A stretch of 13,019 nt of DNA, from the NCBI GenBank assembly GCA_015492115.1, contig WGFS01000124.1, positions 1 to 13,019 of the forward strand. Reading direction: 5' to 3'. Position numbers and translations under genes: made by a program. Below are positions 5,616 through 12,694 of the stretch, piece after piece (the stretch's first letter is position 1; every line of letters begins with the position of its first letter). This DNA comes from Aquificaceae bacterium. Its GTDB lineage: Bacteria > Aquificota > Aquificia > Aquificales > Aquificaceae. The notes beneath the pieces were generated by a model. It did not search any database and was not told the origin of the DNA. It was given only the letters and a program-made list of their open reading frames with translations.

Positions 5616-7049
5616 ATGTTCAAAAAGGTTCTGATTGCCAACAGAGGAGAGGTGGCCCTGAGAATTATCAGGGCTTGCAAGGAACTGGGAATAAAGACGG
5701 TAGCCATATACTCGGAGGCGGATGTCCGTTCCCTCTACGTCAAAAAGGCGGACGAGGCTTACCTTATACCCGGAGACCCGATAAGGGCATATCTGGACTA
5801 CGTGAGGATAGTTGACCTCGCCCGTCAGGTGGGTGCGGATGCCATACACCCGGGTTACGGCTTCCTTGCGGAGAACGCGGACTTTGCGAGATACTGCCAG
5901 AGGAGGGGGGTGACCTTCATAGGACCTACTCCCGAGCAGATAGACATCTTCGGTGATAAGGTGAAGGCTAAGAGGGTCATGTCCGAGGCTGGTCTCCCAG
6001 TAGTCCCGGGGGTGCCCGACCCTGTAACCGACGTGAACGATGCTCTGAGTTTTGCGAGAGAGATAGGCTTCCCCGTCATACTGAAGGCTGCCTACGGTGG
6101 TGGTGGGAGAGGGATGAGAGTGGTTTATTCGGAGGAGGAGCTGACAAAAGCCTTTGAGTCCGCATACAGGGAGGCTGAGACCTTCTTCGGTAAGGGAGAC
6201 ATATTTGTAGAGAAGTTCATAGACAACCCCAAACATATAGAGGTTCAGGTTCTCGGAGACAAGTACGGGAACATAATACATCTCGGGGAGAGGGACTGCT
6301 CCATTCAGAGGAGGCACCAGAAGCTCATAGAGATAGCCCCCTCTCCAGCTCTGCCTCAAGACCTGCGGATGAAGATACTCGGCAATGCGGTCAGAGCACT
6401 CATGAAGGTAGGCTATGAGAACGCGGGCACCCTTGAGTTCCTGGTAGATACTAAGACCGGAGAGTACTACTTCATAGAGATGAACACCCGTCTTCAGGTG
6501 GAGCACACCATAACCGAGACCATAACGGGTATAGACATCGTGGAGGCGATGATAAGGATAGCGGGGGGAGAACCTCTGCCCATACTCCAGAGCGACGTTA
6601 CCTTCAGAGGGTACGCCATAGAGTTCAGGATAAACGCTGAAGACCCAAAGAAGAACTTCGCTCCCTCCCCGGGAAAGATAACAGCCTACTACTCTCCTGG
6701 GGGACCGGGTGTGAGGATAGACGCAGGTGTTTACAAGGACTACATAATCCCTCCCTTCTACGACTCCATGATAGCCAAGATGACCGTCTGGGCTCTAACG
6801 TGGGAGAAGACAGTTTCCCGTTCAAGGAGGGCTATAGACGAGTTCATAGTTAGGGGTGTCCCCACCAATATACCCCTGTACAGGGAGATAACCAGGGATC
6901 CCGACTTCCTCAGGGGTGACTTCGGCGTAAAGTTCCTTGAAGATAAGATAAAGAGCGGTGAGTATGACTTTGAGATAGAGGGCGAGGTGGACAAGGAGGA
7001 CATAGTCCTCGCCATCTCTGCCGCGGTTGCCGCTCACTACGGTTTGTAG
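5616..7049 (+). CDS. Biotin carboxylase subunit (AccC / PycA / CfiB family)
   Basis: 477 residues, about 28 longer than E. coli AccC at the C-terminus, as in the stand-alone carboxylase subunits of Aquificaceae. It shows MFKKVLIANRGEVALRI, the ATP-grasp glycine loop YGGGGRGM (160-167), ERDCSIQRRHQK (225-236), EMNTRLQVEH (288-297) with the metal/catalytic Glu296, and FRINAEDP with the bicarbonate/biotin Arg338, numbered almost as in E. coli. It carboxylates biotin on a partner carrier protein using ATP and bicarbonate. The partner could be that of acetyl-CoA, pyruvate or 2-oxoglutarate carboxylase; no biotin carrier or carboxyltransferase gene is adjacent, so the substrate is undecided. The usual Pro after VEH is Thr298. 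Its 3' end overlaps the convergent lipoprotein gene by 13 bases. Confidence 0.94.
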   Translation: MFKKVLIANRGEVALRIIRACKELGIKTVAIYSEADVRSLYVKKADEAYLIPGDPIRAYLDYVRIVDLARQVGADAIHPGYGFLAENADFARYCQRRGVTFIGPTPEQIDIFGDKVKAKRVMSEAGLPVVPGVPDPVTDVNDALSFAREIGFPVILKAAYGGGGRGMRVVYSEEELTKAFESAYREAETFFGKGDIFVEKFIDNPKHIEVQVLGDKYGNIIHLGERDCSIQRRHQKLIEIAPSPALPQDLRMKILGNAVRALMKVGYENAGTLEFLVDTKTGEYYFIEMNTRLQVEHTITETITGIDIVEAMIRIAGGEPLPILQSDVTFRGYAIEFRINAEDPKKNFAPSPGKITAYYSPGGPGVRIDAGVYKDYIIPPFYDSMIAKMTVWALTWEKTVSRSRRAIDEFIVRGVPTNIPLYREITRDPDFLRGDFGVKFLEDKIKSGEYDFEIEGEVDKEDIVLAISAAVAAHYGL

Positions 7050-7804
7050 ATTATCCTTACGGGTTCACTCTTTACGCCAAACTCGTTCACAGCCCTTATC
7101 TCATACGTAGTTTTCTCTCTGGGGAGATCATCTACAAAGACGTTCTGGACTGTCGGTTCAGGAGTAACAAGTTCCCCGTTCTTATATACGAGAAATCTCA
7201 CATCTTCCTCAGACCACCAGTATAGGTAGAGCTTACCACCTCTTACCACAAGCTTGAGTCCTTCCGGTCTGGATGGCTTTGGAGGTTCTTTGGGGGATAT
7301 CTCAACGATGACAGGAGGACTTTCACTCCCATTTATTACCTTTGTAACAGCGACCTTGTAGGGTTTGTATCCTCTCTTCAGGACAGCCCTATCCCCTTTG
7401 ACTTCACTTATTCTCCTCGGTATGAGCTCTCCCCTGAAGGGGTATATCCTGTAACGTCCCGGATCTTTAAAGAGGAGCACCGCTTCCTCTCTCGTGAGCC
7501 TCAGTTCAACCGAGGGTTTCTCTTCCACAGCTCTACCAACACAGGCAAGCTCTGATTTGCCTTCAACGTGCTTGACCTCAAAACAGAACTTGTTTTGTTC
7601 TCTTCGTAAGAAAAAACCATCCTCTTTCCTGAAACCTTCTGGCATTACCTCCCTGTTTTTTGGAATTAGATATACCATTTCTCCTATTCTGAGGACTTCA
7701 TATTCAGGTTCTGGCAGGGGCTTGACGTCTGACTTTACCCCACAGGACAGGAAAAGAGTTAGATTTAAAAAGATAAAACATCTCTTTAAAATCGGGCAAT
7801 TCAT
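7037..7804 (-). CDS. Probable lipoprotein with fibronectin type III-like C-terminal domain
   Basis: 255 residues. The N-terminus has K7/R8, a hydrophobic run and LFLSC with Cys21, followed by GVKSDVKPLPEPEY, which resembles the linker after the acylated Cys in many small lipoproteins. The lipobox is imperfect (Phe-Leu-Ser-Cys), so lipidation is probable rather than certain. The middle region is unrecognised. From about residue 165 the chain PPKPSRPEGLKL, LYLYWWS, FLVYKNGELV, TTYEIRAVNEFG, SEPVRI is a typical fibronectin-III sandwich. Function unknown; likely an envelope-exposed binding protein. The ATG at 7804 has no Shine-Dalgarno and lies ten bases from a TATAAT box. Converges on the carboxylase gene with a 13-base overlap. 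Confidence 0.75.
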   Translation of the reverse strand: MNCPILKRCFIFLNLTLFLSCGVKSDVKPLPEPEYEVLRIGEMVYLIPKNREVMPEGFRKEDGFFLRREQNKFCFEVKHVEGKSELACVGRAVEEKPSVELRLTREEAVLLFKDPGRYRIYPFRGELIPRRISEVKGDRAVLKRGYKPYKVAVTKVINGSESPPVIVEISPKEPPKPSRPEGLKLVVRGGKLYLYWWSEEDVRFLVYKNGELVTPEPTVQNVFVDDLPREKTTYEIRAVNEFGVKSEPVRIIYKP

Positions 7805-7814
7805 ATTGAATATG

Positions 7815-7820
7815 ATTATA
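7815..7820 (-). promoter_or_regulatory. -10 box for the lipoprotein gene
   Basis: A perfect TATAAT on the minus strand lies ten bases upstream of the ATG at 7804. Transcription would start about three or four bases before the ATG, leaving no room for a ribosome binding site. The -35 region (around CAAACT) is weak. Confidence 0.5.
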
Positions 7821-7861
7821 AAACTCTTAAAATCCAGAGTTTGAGCCAGATCTTCCAGGGC

Positions 7862-7889
7862 TTGACAAAGAACGATTTTTATCTAAAAT
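7862..7889 (+). promoter_or_regulatory. Sigma-70 promoter of kamA
   Basis: A perfect -35 TTGACA (7862-7867), a 16-base spacer and a -10 TAAAAT (7884-7889). Start of transcription is expected near 7896, giving a leader of about 62 bases to the kamA ATG. It is the best plus-strand promoter in the window. Confidence 0.75.
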
Positions 7890-7896
7890 AAATCGT
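7872..7896. promoter_or_regulatory. 25-bp operator-like palindrome over the kamA -10 box
   Basis: ACGATTT (7872-7878) and AAATCGT (7890-7896) are perfect inverted arms, and 9 of 12 base pairs match across the whole element. Its centre at 7884 is the first base of the -10 box, the position expected for a repressor site. I do not recognise the binding protein. Confidence 0.5.
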
Positions 7897-7907
7897 GCTC
7901 AAACTTG

Positions 7908-7930
7908 GGCTTGGGTAAGCCTATTTTTTT
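7908..7930 (+). terminator. Terminator-like hairpin in the kamA leader (candidate attenuator)
   Basis: GGCTT (7908-7912), loop GGGT, AAGCC (7917-7921), then TATTTTTTT. It lies after the predicted transcription start (about 7896) and before the kamA ribosome site (7944-7952). The stem is only 5 bp plus one possible G-U pair, weak for a thermophile, so attenuation is a suggestion rather than a firm call. Confidence 0.4.
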
Positions 7931-7958
7931 GATTTTGCCTTTAAAGGAGGTGGGTAAG

Positions 7959-9086
7959 ATGAATAAAAAGGTTAAATACATAATAAAACTTGATTTAATC
8001 CCAGAATTGAAAGATAAAGAGAGGGAGGAGCTCAAGAAAGTTACCGAAAAGTTTGCCTTCAGGACGAACAATTACTACAATTCGCTTATAAATTGGGACG
8101 ATCCGGAAGATCCTATAAGGAGGATAGTTATCCCAACCGTAGAGGAATTGGATGTATGGGGCAGGCTTGATGCTTCCAACGAGAGCAAGTACATGAAGGC
8201 TCACGGGCTTGAACATAAGTATCCTGACACCGCACTCCTCCTTGTTACCGATGTCTGTGGAATTTACTGCAGGTTCTGTTTCAGGAAACGGCTCTTTATG
8301 AACGACAACGATGAGGTCGCAAGGGATGTATCCGAGGGGCTTGAGTACATAAGAAACCACCCCGAGATCAATAACGTACTCCTGACAGGAGGAGACCCCC
8401 TTATCCTTGCAACTTTCAAATTAGAGAAGACCCTCAGGGCTCTTGCGGATATACCCCACGTGAGGATAGTGAGGATAGGCTCCAAGATGCTTGCTGTCAA
8501 TCCCTTCAGGGTCATTGATGATCCTTCTCTTCTGGATCTCTTTGAGTGGTTCAATACAAAAACCGGTAAGAAGCTCTATCTTATGAACCATTTCAATCAC
8601 CCCAGAGAGCTTACAGAGGATACTAAGAGGGCTGTGGAGCTCATCCAGAGGACGGGAACTACCCTCACCAACCAGACTCCTATACTCAGGGGCATAAACG
8701 ACAACGAGGACGCTCTGAAGGAGCTACTTGAGGAACTCTCCTTTATGGGAGTCCCGCCCTACTACGTCTTCCAGTGCAGACCCACCGCTGGAAACAAGAC
8801 TTACTCCACCAAGATAGAGGAAACCATAGACCTCGTTGAGTCCGTCAGGGCTAAGGTCTCTGGGCTTGCTGGAAGGGTTAGGTACGTCATGTCTCATGAA
8901 ACCGGCAAGATAGAGGTTCTCGGGAAAACCAACGATCTCGTGTTCTTCAGATACCACAGGGCGGCCGATCCTAAAGATGCGGGCAGGTTTATGGTTTACA
9001 GGAGGAACCCAGACGCTCACTGGTTTGATGATTACGAGGAGCTCGTGGACGAGTATAAGGTTGAAACTCAGGAGCAGTTCGTATAA
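7959..9086 (+). CDS. kamA: KamA-family radical SAM aminomutase (lysine 2,3-aminomutase-like)
   Basis: 375 residues from the ATG at 7959, chosen because AAAGGAGGT stands seven bases upstream; an in-frame TTG at 7905 lies in the leader hairpin. The radical-SAM cluster motif is C100-GIY-C104-RF-C107 (CxxxCxxC), LLTGGDPL (141-148) is the GGD SAM motif, and Lys317 in HETGKIEV is the probable pyridoxal phosphate lysine. Family members move an amino group from carbon 2 to carbon 3 of lysine or glutamate, or act as EpmB on elongation factor P. The CRFCFRK cluster region differs from classic lysine mutases (CRHCTRR), so lysine as substrate is not assured. The first ~150 coding bases are AT-rich compared with neighbours. 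Likely cotranscribed with the next two genes. Confidence 0.88.
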   Translation: MNKKVKYIIKLDLIPELKDKEREELKKVTEKFAFRTNNYYNSLINWDDPEDPIRRIVIPTVEELDVWGRLDASNESKYMKAHGLEHKYPDTALLLVTDVCGIYCRFCFRKRLFMNDNDEVARDVSEGLEYIRNHPEINNVLLTGGDPLILATFKLEKTLRALADIPHVRIVRIGSKMLAVNPFRVIDDPSLLDLFEWFNTKTGKKLYLMNHFNHPRELTEDTKRAVELIQRTGTTLTNQTPILRGINDNEDALKELLEELSFMGVPPYYVFQCRPTAGNKTYSTKIEETIDLVESVRAKVSGLAGRVRYVMSHETGKIEVLGKTNDLVFFRYHRAADPKDAGRFMVYRRNPDAHWFDDYEELVDEYKVETQEQFV

Positions 9087-9099
9087 CTTTTCTTGAGTG

Positions 9100-9591
9100 A
9101 TGGAGGTCTCTCCCTTTTACATACTTCTTGCGAAGCTGGAGGAAGAGATAGCCTTTCAGAGAAAGGTGATAAACACCTTTATGTTCGCCCAGGAGAAGCC
9201 TTCTCCTGAGATAACCTTGAAGACGATAGATATTCTCAGAAGACTCTCCCAGGGTTTTCGCCTCATAGCCCTTGTTATGGACGAGATAGAATCCATGACA
9301 GACAAGTATATGAAGGAGCAGGCGCTTCTTTTGAGCTCGGAGAGTTTGTCCCTCACCTCCCTTATGCTCCCCGCCATAGAATCTATGTCTCCCATATTTT
9401 TAGAAAGTCTTAGGGTTTACAATGAACCCATCCTTGAGAGGATAGAGTCTGTCGCAGAGTTTATAGAGAACTCTCTGCAGGATTATGATGAGCTTGCGGT
9501 GGACGAGCTTGCCCAGACCATAGAGGATATAATGAAGACCCTTGAGTACCACATAAGACTTGGGGAGAGGGCACTGGGAAAGGTAATTTAA
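9100..9591 (+). CDS. Uncharacterised all-helical protein between kamA and topA
   Basis: 163 residues from the ATG at 9100 (a GTG at 9097 would add one residue; neither has a good ribosome site). I recognise no family. The chain is almost entirely predicted helix, with amphipathic heptad-like stretches (LLAKLEEEIAFQRKVINTF; LRRLSQGFRLIALVMDEIESM; IESVAEFIENSLQDYDELAVDEL), no Cys, no signal peptide and no transmembrane segment, so probably a cytosolic helical bundle. It starts 13 bases after kamA and ends 9 bases before topA, which suggests cotranscription with both. Codon use matches its neighbours, supporting a real gene. Confidence 0.75.
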   Translation: MEVSPFYILLAKLEEEIAFQRKVINTFMFAQEKPSPEITLKTIDILRRLSQGFRLIALVMDEIESMTDKYMKEQALLLSSESLSLTSLMLPAIESMSPIFLESLRVYNEPILERIESVAEFIENSLQDYDELAVDELAQTIEDIMKTLEYHIRLGERALGKVI

Positions 9592-9600
9592 TATACTCCT

Positions 9601-11208
9601 ATGTATCTGTTTATTGTTGAATCCCCCACAAAGGCGAAGACCATCCAGCGTTACCTTGGAAAGGATTTCACCGTCAGGGCTACCTTCGGTCACGTTAAGG
9701 ACCTCCCTCCGAAAGAGCTCGGTGTTGATGAGGAGACTCTTAACGCTAAGTACGTTTACGTGAGGGGGAAGAAGAAGGTTCTGGACTCCTTGAAGAAGCT
9801 CGCTAAGAACGCTCAGACAGTCTATCTTGGCACAGACCCGGACAGGGAGGGAGAGGCTATAGCCTACTTCGTCGGTCAGGAGATCTCCAAGGTAAATAAA
9901 GATGTCAGACGGGCGGTATTCTACGAGATAACCCCCTCAGCCATAAGGGAGAGTGTTCAGAAGGCAGGGGACATCAACATGAACATGGTTTACTCCCAGT
10001 TTGCCCGAAGGATACTTGACAGGCTGATAGGCTACAAGGTGTCACCCCACCTCTGGAAGGCTTTCAGAAACTACAAGCTCTCCGCGGGCAGAGTTCAGTC
10101 TCCCGCCCTTAGGCTGGTAGTTGAGAGGGAGAGGGAGATAGAGAACTTCAAGGTCAAGAAGTACTACTATGTCAAGGCTGTCCTTGAGAAGGATGGAAAG
10201 AGGTTCTCCGCGGTCTACGACTACAGGTACGAGAATCCCTCATCCGCCAAGCTCATAGCTGACAGGATAAGGGAGGGGATATTCGCGGTTTTAAAGGTAG
10301 ATAAGAAAGAGGAAAAGGTCTCCCCTCCAAAACCCTTCATAACATCGTCCCTCCAGAGCGACGCCAACGCAAAGCTCGGATTTCCCACAGAGAAGACCCA
10401 GTCCTTGGCTCAGAAACTCTACGAGTGGGGGGTTATAACCTACCCAAGGACGGACAGCTACAGGATGAACCCAAAGAAGGCAAAGGAGTTTATGAATTAC
10501 ATAGAGAAGACCTTCGGTAAAGAGTACGTTGGAAGACTGAGGAGGTTCAGAGAAAAGCCCACAGCCCAGGGTGCTCACGAGTGCATAAGACCCACCGGCT
10601 TGAAGGAGAGGAAGCTGAGCGGTGATGCGGGAGCTCTGTTCAGGCTCATACTCTCAAGGACTCTCGCAAGCCTTATGTCGGATATGCTCCTTGAGAAGAC
10701 GGAGGTTGACGTTGAGGTCTCCTCTCCTGAGCTGAAAAGCAGGCTTGTGTTAAAAGCCAAGGGGCTTGAGGTGAAGTTTGACGGCTGGAGCAGGGCTTAT
10801 CCCTCCGACATAAAGGAGGAGAAACTTCCCCAGCTGAGAGAGGGTGATATCCTGAGGCTTGTGGATGTCTATGTTGAGGAGAAGAAGACCCAGCCCCCAC
10901 CCAGATACACCGAGGGAACTCTGGTAAAGACCTTAGAGAAGCTCGGAATAGGGAGGCCCTCAACCTACGCAACCATAGTGAAGACCCTGAAGCAGAGGGG
11001 ATACGTCCATACTTACAGAAAAAGCCTGAGACCGACGGAGATAGCCTTCATGGTTGTGGACTACCTCTTGGAGCACTTTCCAGTCCTCATGGACTACAGC
11101 TTTACCGCATACATGGAGAAGGCTCTGGACGAGGTGGAGGAGGGTAAGAGGTTCTGGAAGGATGTGGTCAGGGAGTTCTTCAGCAAGGTGATGATGGAGG
11201 TTGTCTGA
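9601..11208 (+). CDS. topA: DNA topoisomerase I (type IA), short form without zinc fingers
   Basis: 535 residues. The Toprim domain (1-115) has FIVESPTKAKTI and the metal motif GTDPDREGE (D79, D81, E83, E85). The catalytic tyrosine is Y281 in GVITYPRTDS, followed by AHECIRPT (325-332) and IGRPSTYATIV. It relaxes negatively supercoiled DNA by breaking and rejoining one strand. E. coli TopA is about 330 residues longer; here the protein stops straight after the catalytic core, so the C-terminal Cys4 zinc fingers are absent. This agrees with my recollection of Aquifex TopA and is a normal stop, not a visible frameshift. It ends two bases from the convergent tRNA-Phe gene. No obvious terminator. 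Confidence 0.96.
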   Translation: MYLFIVESPTKAKTIQRYLGKDFTVRATFGHVKDLPPKELGVDEETLNAKYVYVRGKKKVLDSLKKLAKNAQTVYLGTDPDREGEAIAYFVGQEISKVNKDVRRAVFYEITPSAIRESVQKAGDINMNMVYSQFARRILDRLIGYKVSPHLWKAFRNYKLSAGRVQSPALRLVVEREREIENFKVKKYYYVKAVLEKDGKRFSAVYDYRYENPSSAKLIADRIREGIFAVLKVDKKEEKVSPPKPFITSSLQSDANAKLGFPTEKTQSLAQKLYEWGVITYPRTDSYRMNPKKAKEFMNYIEKTFGKEYVGRLRRFREKPTAQGAHECIRPTGLKERKLSGDAGALFRLILSRTLASLMSDMLLEKTEVDVEVSSPELKSRLVLKAKGLEVKFDGWSRAYPSDIKEEKLPQLREGDILRLVDVYVEEKKTQPPPRYTEGTLVKTLEKLGIGRPSTYATIVKTLKQRGYVHTYRKSLRPTEIAFMVVDYLLEHFPVLMDYSFTAYMEKALDEVEEGKRFWKDVVREFFSKVMMEVV

Positions 11209-11210
11209 TG

Positions 11211-11283
11211 TGGCCCAGGGCGGAATCGAACCGCCGACACCCCGGTTTTCAGCCGGGTGCTCTACCAACTGAGCTACCGGGCC
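11211..11283 (-). tRNA. tRNA-Phe (anticodon GAA)
   Basis: A 73-base cloverleaf on the minus strand: acceptor GGCCCGG paired with CTGGGCC (one G-U), D arm GCTC/GAGC, anticodon stem CCCGG/CCGGG with loop CTGAAAA (anticodon GAA), T arm GGCGG/CCGCC with loop TTCGATT, discriminator A. The 3' CCA is not encoded: the next bases are CAT. The 3' end is two bases from the topA stop. Confidence 0.97.
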
Positions 11284-11295
11284 TCAGGGTTAGAT

Positions 11296-11324
11296 ATTAT
11301 AGCCCTATAATATGGTTATGACAA
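11296..11324 (-). promoter_or_regulatory. tRNA-Phe promoter
   Basis: On the minus strand: -35 TTGTCA (11324-11319), 17-base spacer, perfect -10 TATAAT (11301-11296). The -10 ends 12 bases before the mature tRNA 5' end, the same distance as for tRNA-Arg. The -35 lies inside the first codons of the divergent beta-CASP gene. Confidence 0.75.
11306..11311 (+). promoter_or_regulatory. -10 box of the beta-CASP gene, back-to-back with the tRNA-Phe -10
   Basis: TATAAT directly precedes the ATG at 11312. Together with the minus-strand box it forms a perfect inverted repeat, ATTATAG CC CTATAAT (11296-11311). A start 6-7 bases after the box falls on the second ATG (11318). No -35 match is visible at 11283-11288. 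Confidence 0.5.
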
Positions 11325-12694
11325 TAAGGATAACTCCATGTGGAGCCACAAAGACGGTCACCGGTAGCTGTCACCTTGTAGAGGCGAAAGGGCTCAAAGT
11401 CCTGATAGACTGCGGGATGTTTCAGGGAGCTGAGGAGGAAAAGAATTACGAACCTTTTCCCTTTGAGCCAAGAGATATTGACTACCTTATACTCACCCAC
11501 GCCCACATAGACCACTGCGGGAGGATACCACTCCTTGTTAAAGAGGGCTTTAGAGGGAAGATACTCTGCACGAGACCCACAGCCCAGATCGCCAGGATAA
11601 TGCTCCTTGATTCGGCGAAGGTCATGAGCGAGACCTACAGGAGCAGGCTCAAGAAGGCTGAGAGGTTGGGGGAGGTAGTGAACCCACCTCTCTATGAGGA
11701 GATGGATGTCCTGGACAGCTTTGACTTTTTCTCCCATCCTTACCTTGAGTACGAAAAGAAGTACGACCTTGCTCCAGGCTTTAGCTTTAGGCTCAGGGAC
11801 GCAGGGCACATACTGGGCTCTGCCTTTGTTGAACTTGAGATTGAAGGGAAGAGAGTAATATTCTCCGGAGACCTGGGGAACAAAAACAAGCCCATAGTCA
11901 GAGACCCATCGCCACCTTCCAAAGCTCGCACAGTATTTATAGAGACAACATACGGCGACAGGAACCACCGGAGTTTTAAAGAGTCAAAGGAAGAGTTTGA
12001 GGATGCTGTTCTGAAGACCCTCTACAGGGGTGGAAACGTCCTAATACCTTCCTACGCCTTGGAGAGAGCACAGGACATACTCTTCGTCCTCAGAGAGATG
12101 TACGAGAGGGACATCCTTCCGGAGTGTCAGGTCTTCCTGGACAGTCCTTTAGCCATTAACGCGACGAGGATCTTTCTCCAGAATCCTGATTTCTTTGATA
12201 GGGAAACCTACAGGATCTTCAGAGAAAGAGACCCCTTCAACTTCCCCTACCTCAAGTTCACCCGTGAAGTGGAGGAGTCCAAGAAGATAAACGACATAAA
12301 GAGCGGAGCGATCATAATAGCGGGGAGCGGAATGCTCACGGGAGGAAGGATACTCCACCATCTCAAGCACAACCTGTGGAGAGAAGAGTGTAGCCTTATA
12401 TTCGTTGGTTTTCAGCCCAAAGGTACCTTGGGGAGAAGAATAATTGAGGGCGCTGAAAAGGTAAGGGTTCTGGGCGAGGAGATAGCGGTCAGAGCAGAGG
12501 TCTATACGATAAACGGTTTCTCCTCCCACGCAGATCAGAGAGAACTCACGGAGTGGCTTTCCCATGCGTCCCCTGAAAGAACCTTTCTCGTGCACGGGGA
12601 AGAGGAGAAGATGGAAGTCTTTGCTGATCACATAAAGAGTGAGCTTGGGTTAAGGTCTTACGCGCCTGATTTCGGCGAGGTAATAGAGGTTTAA
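11318..12694 (+). CDS. Beta-CASP metallo-beta-lactamase RNase (CPSF73-like / TTHA0252 family)
   Basis: 458 residues from the ATG at 11318; another ATG at 11312 abuts the TATAAT box and would lie upstream of the expected transcription start, and neither has a ribosome site. Numbered from 11312, the zinc motifs are H63-x-H65-x-D67-H68 (LTHAHIDH), H166 (DAGHILGS) and D187 (FSGDLG). Beta-CASP motifs follow: E211 (ETTYGDR), the MLTGGRILHHL segment (about 341-351) and H428 (LVHGE), with the RMMBL segment GFSSHADQ near 402-408. All ligands are intact. Relatives are Zn-dependent endo/5'-exoribonucleases in RNA maturation and decay. The stop codon abuts the encoded CCA of the convergent tRNA-Arg with no gap. 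Confidence 0.93.
   Translation: MTIRITPCGATKTVTGSCHLVEAKGLKVLIDCGMFQGAEEEKNYEPFPFEPRDIDYLILTHAHIDHCGRIPLLVKEGFRGKILCTRPTAQIARIMLLDSAKVMSETYRSRLKKAERLGEVVNPPLYEEMDVLDSFDFFSHPYLEYEKKYDLAPGFSFRLRDAGHILGSAFVELEIEGKRVIFSGDLGNKNKPIVRDPSPPSKARTVFIETTYGDRNHRSFKESKEEFEDAVLKTLYRGGNVLIPSYALERAQDILFVLREMYERDILPECQVFLDSPLAINATRIFLQNPDFFDRETYRIFRERDPFNFPYLKFTREVEESKKINDIKSGAIIIAGSGMLTGGRILHHLKHNLWREECSLIFVGFQPKGTLGRRIIEGAEKVRVLGEEIAVRAEVYTINGFSSHADQRELTEWLSHASPERTFLVHGEEEKMEVFADHIKSELGLRSYAPDFGEVIEV

Larger units (their letters stand above)
7838..7905. repeat. 9-bp inverted repeat flanking the kamA promoter
   Basis: AGTTTGAGC (7838-7846) and GCTCAAACT (7897-7905) are perfect reverse complements, 50 bases apart, with further partial matches outside. 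They bracket the -35 and -10 boxes of the kamA promoter, and the right copy lies at the transcription start. They could be paired operator sites. Confidence 0.55.

Noticed and set aside
5585..5707. 41-residue N-terminal extension of RsmA
   Set aside because: RsmA proteins begin close to the KSYGQHLL motif, and the extension is antisense to the carboxylase start.
5571..6506. Long minus-strand ORF inside the biotin carboxylase gene
   Set aside because: It is the antisense shadow of a gene with intact catalytic motifs, and its translation resembles no protein family.
7905..7958. Earlier in-frame TTG start for KamA
   Set aside because: It falls in the leader hairpin and T-run, while ATG 7959 has a strong AAAGGAGGT site at ideal distance.
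11297..11968. Long minus-strand ORF inside the beta-CASP gene
   Set aside because: Antisense shadow; it would run through the tRNA-Phe promoter and shows no family features.
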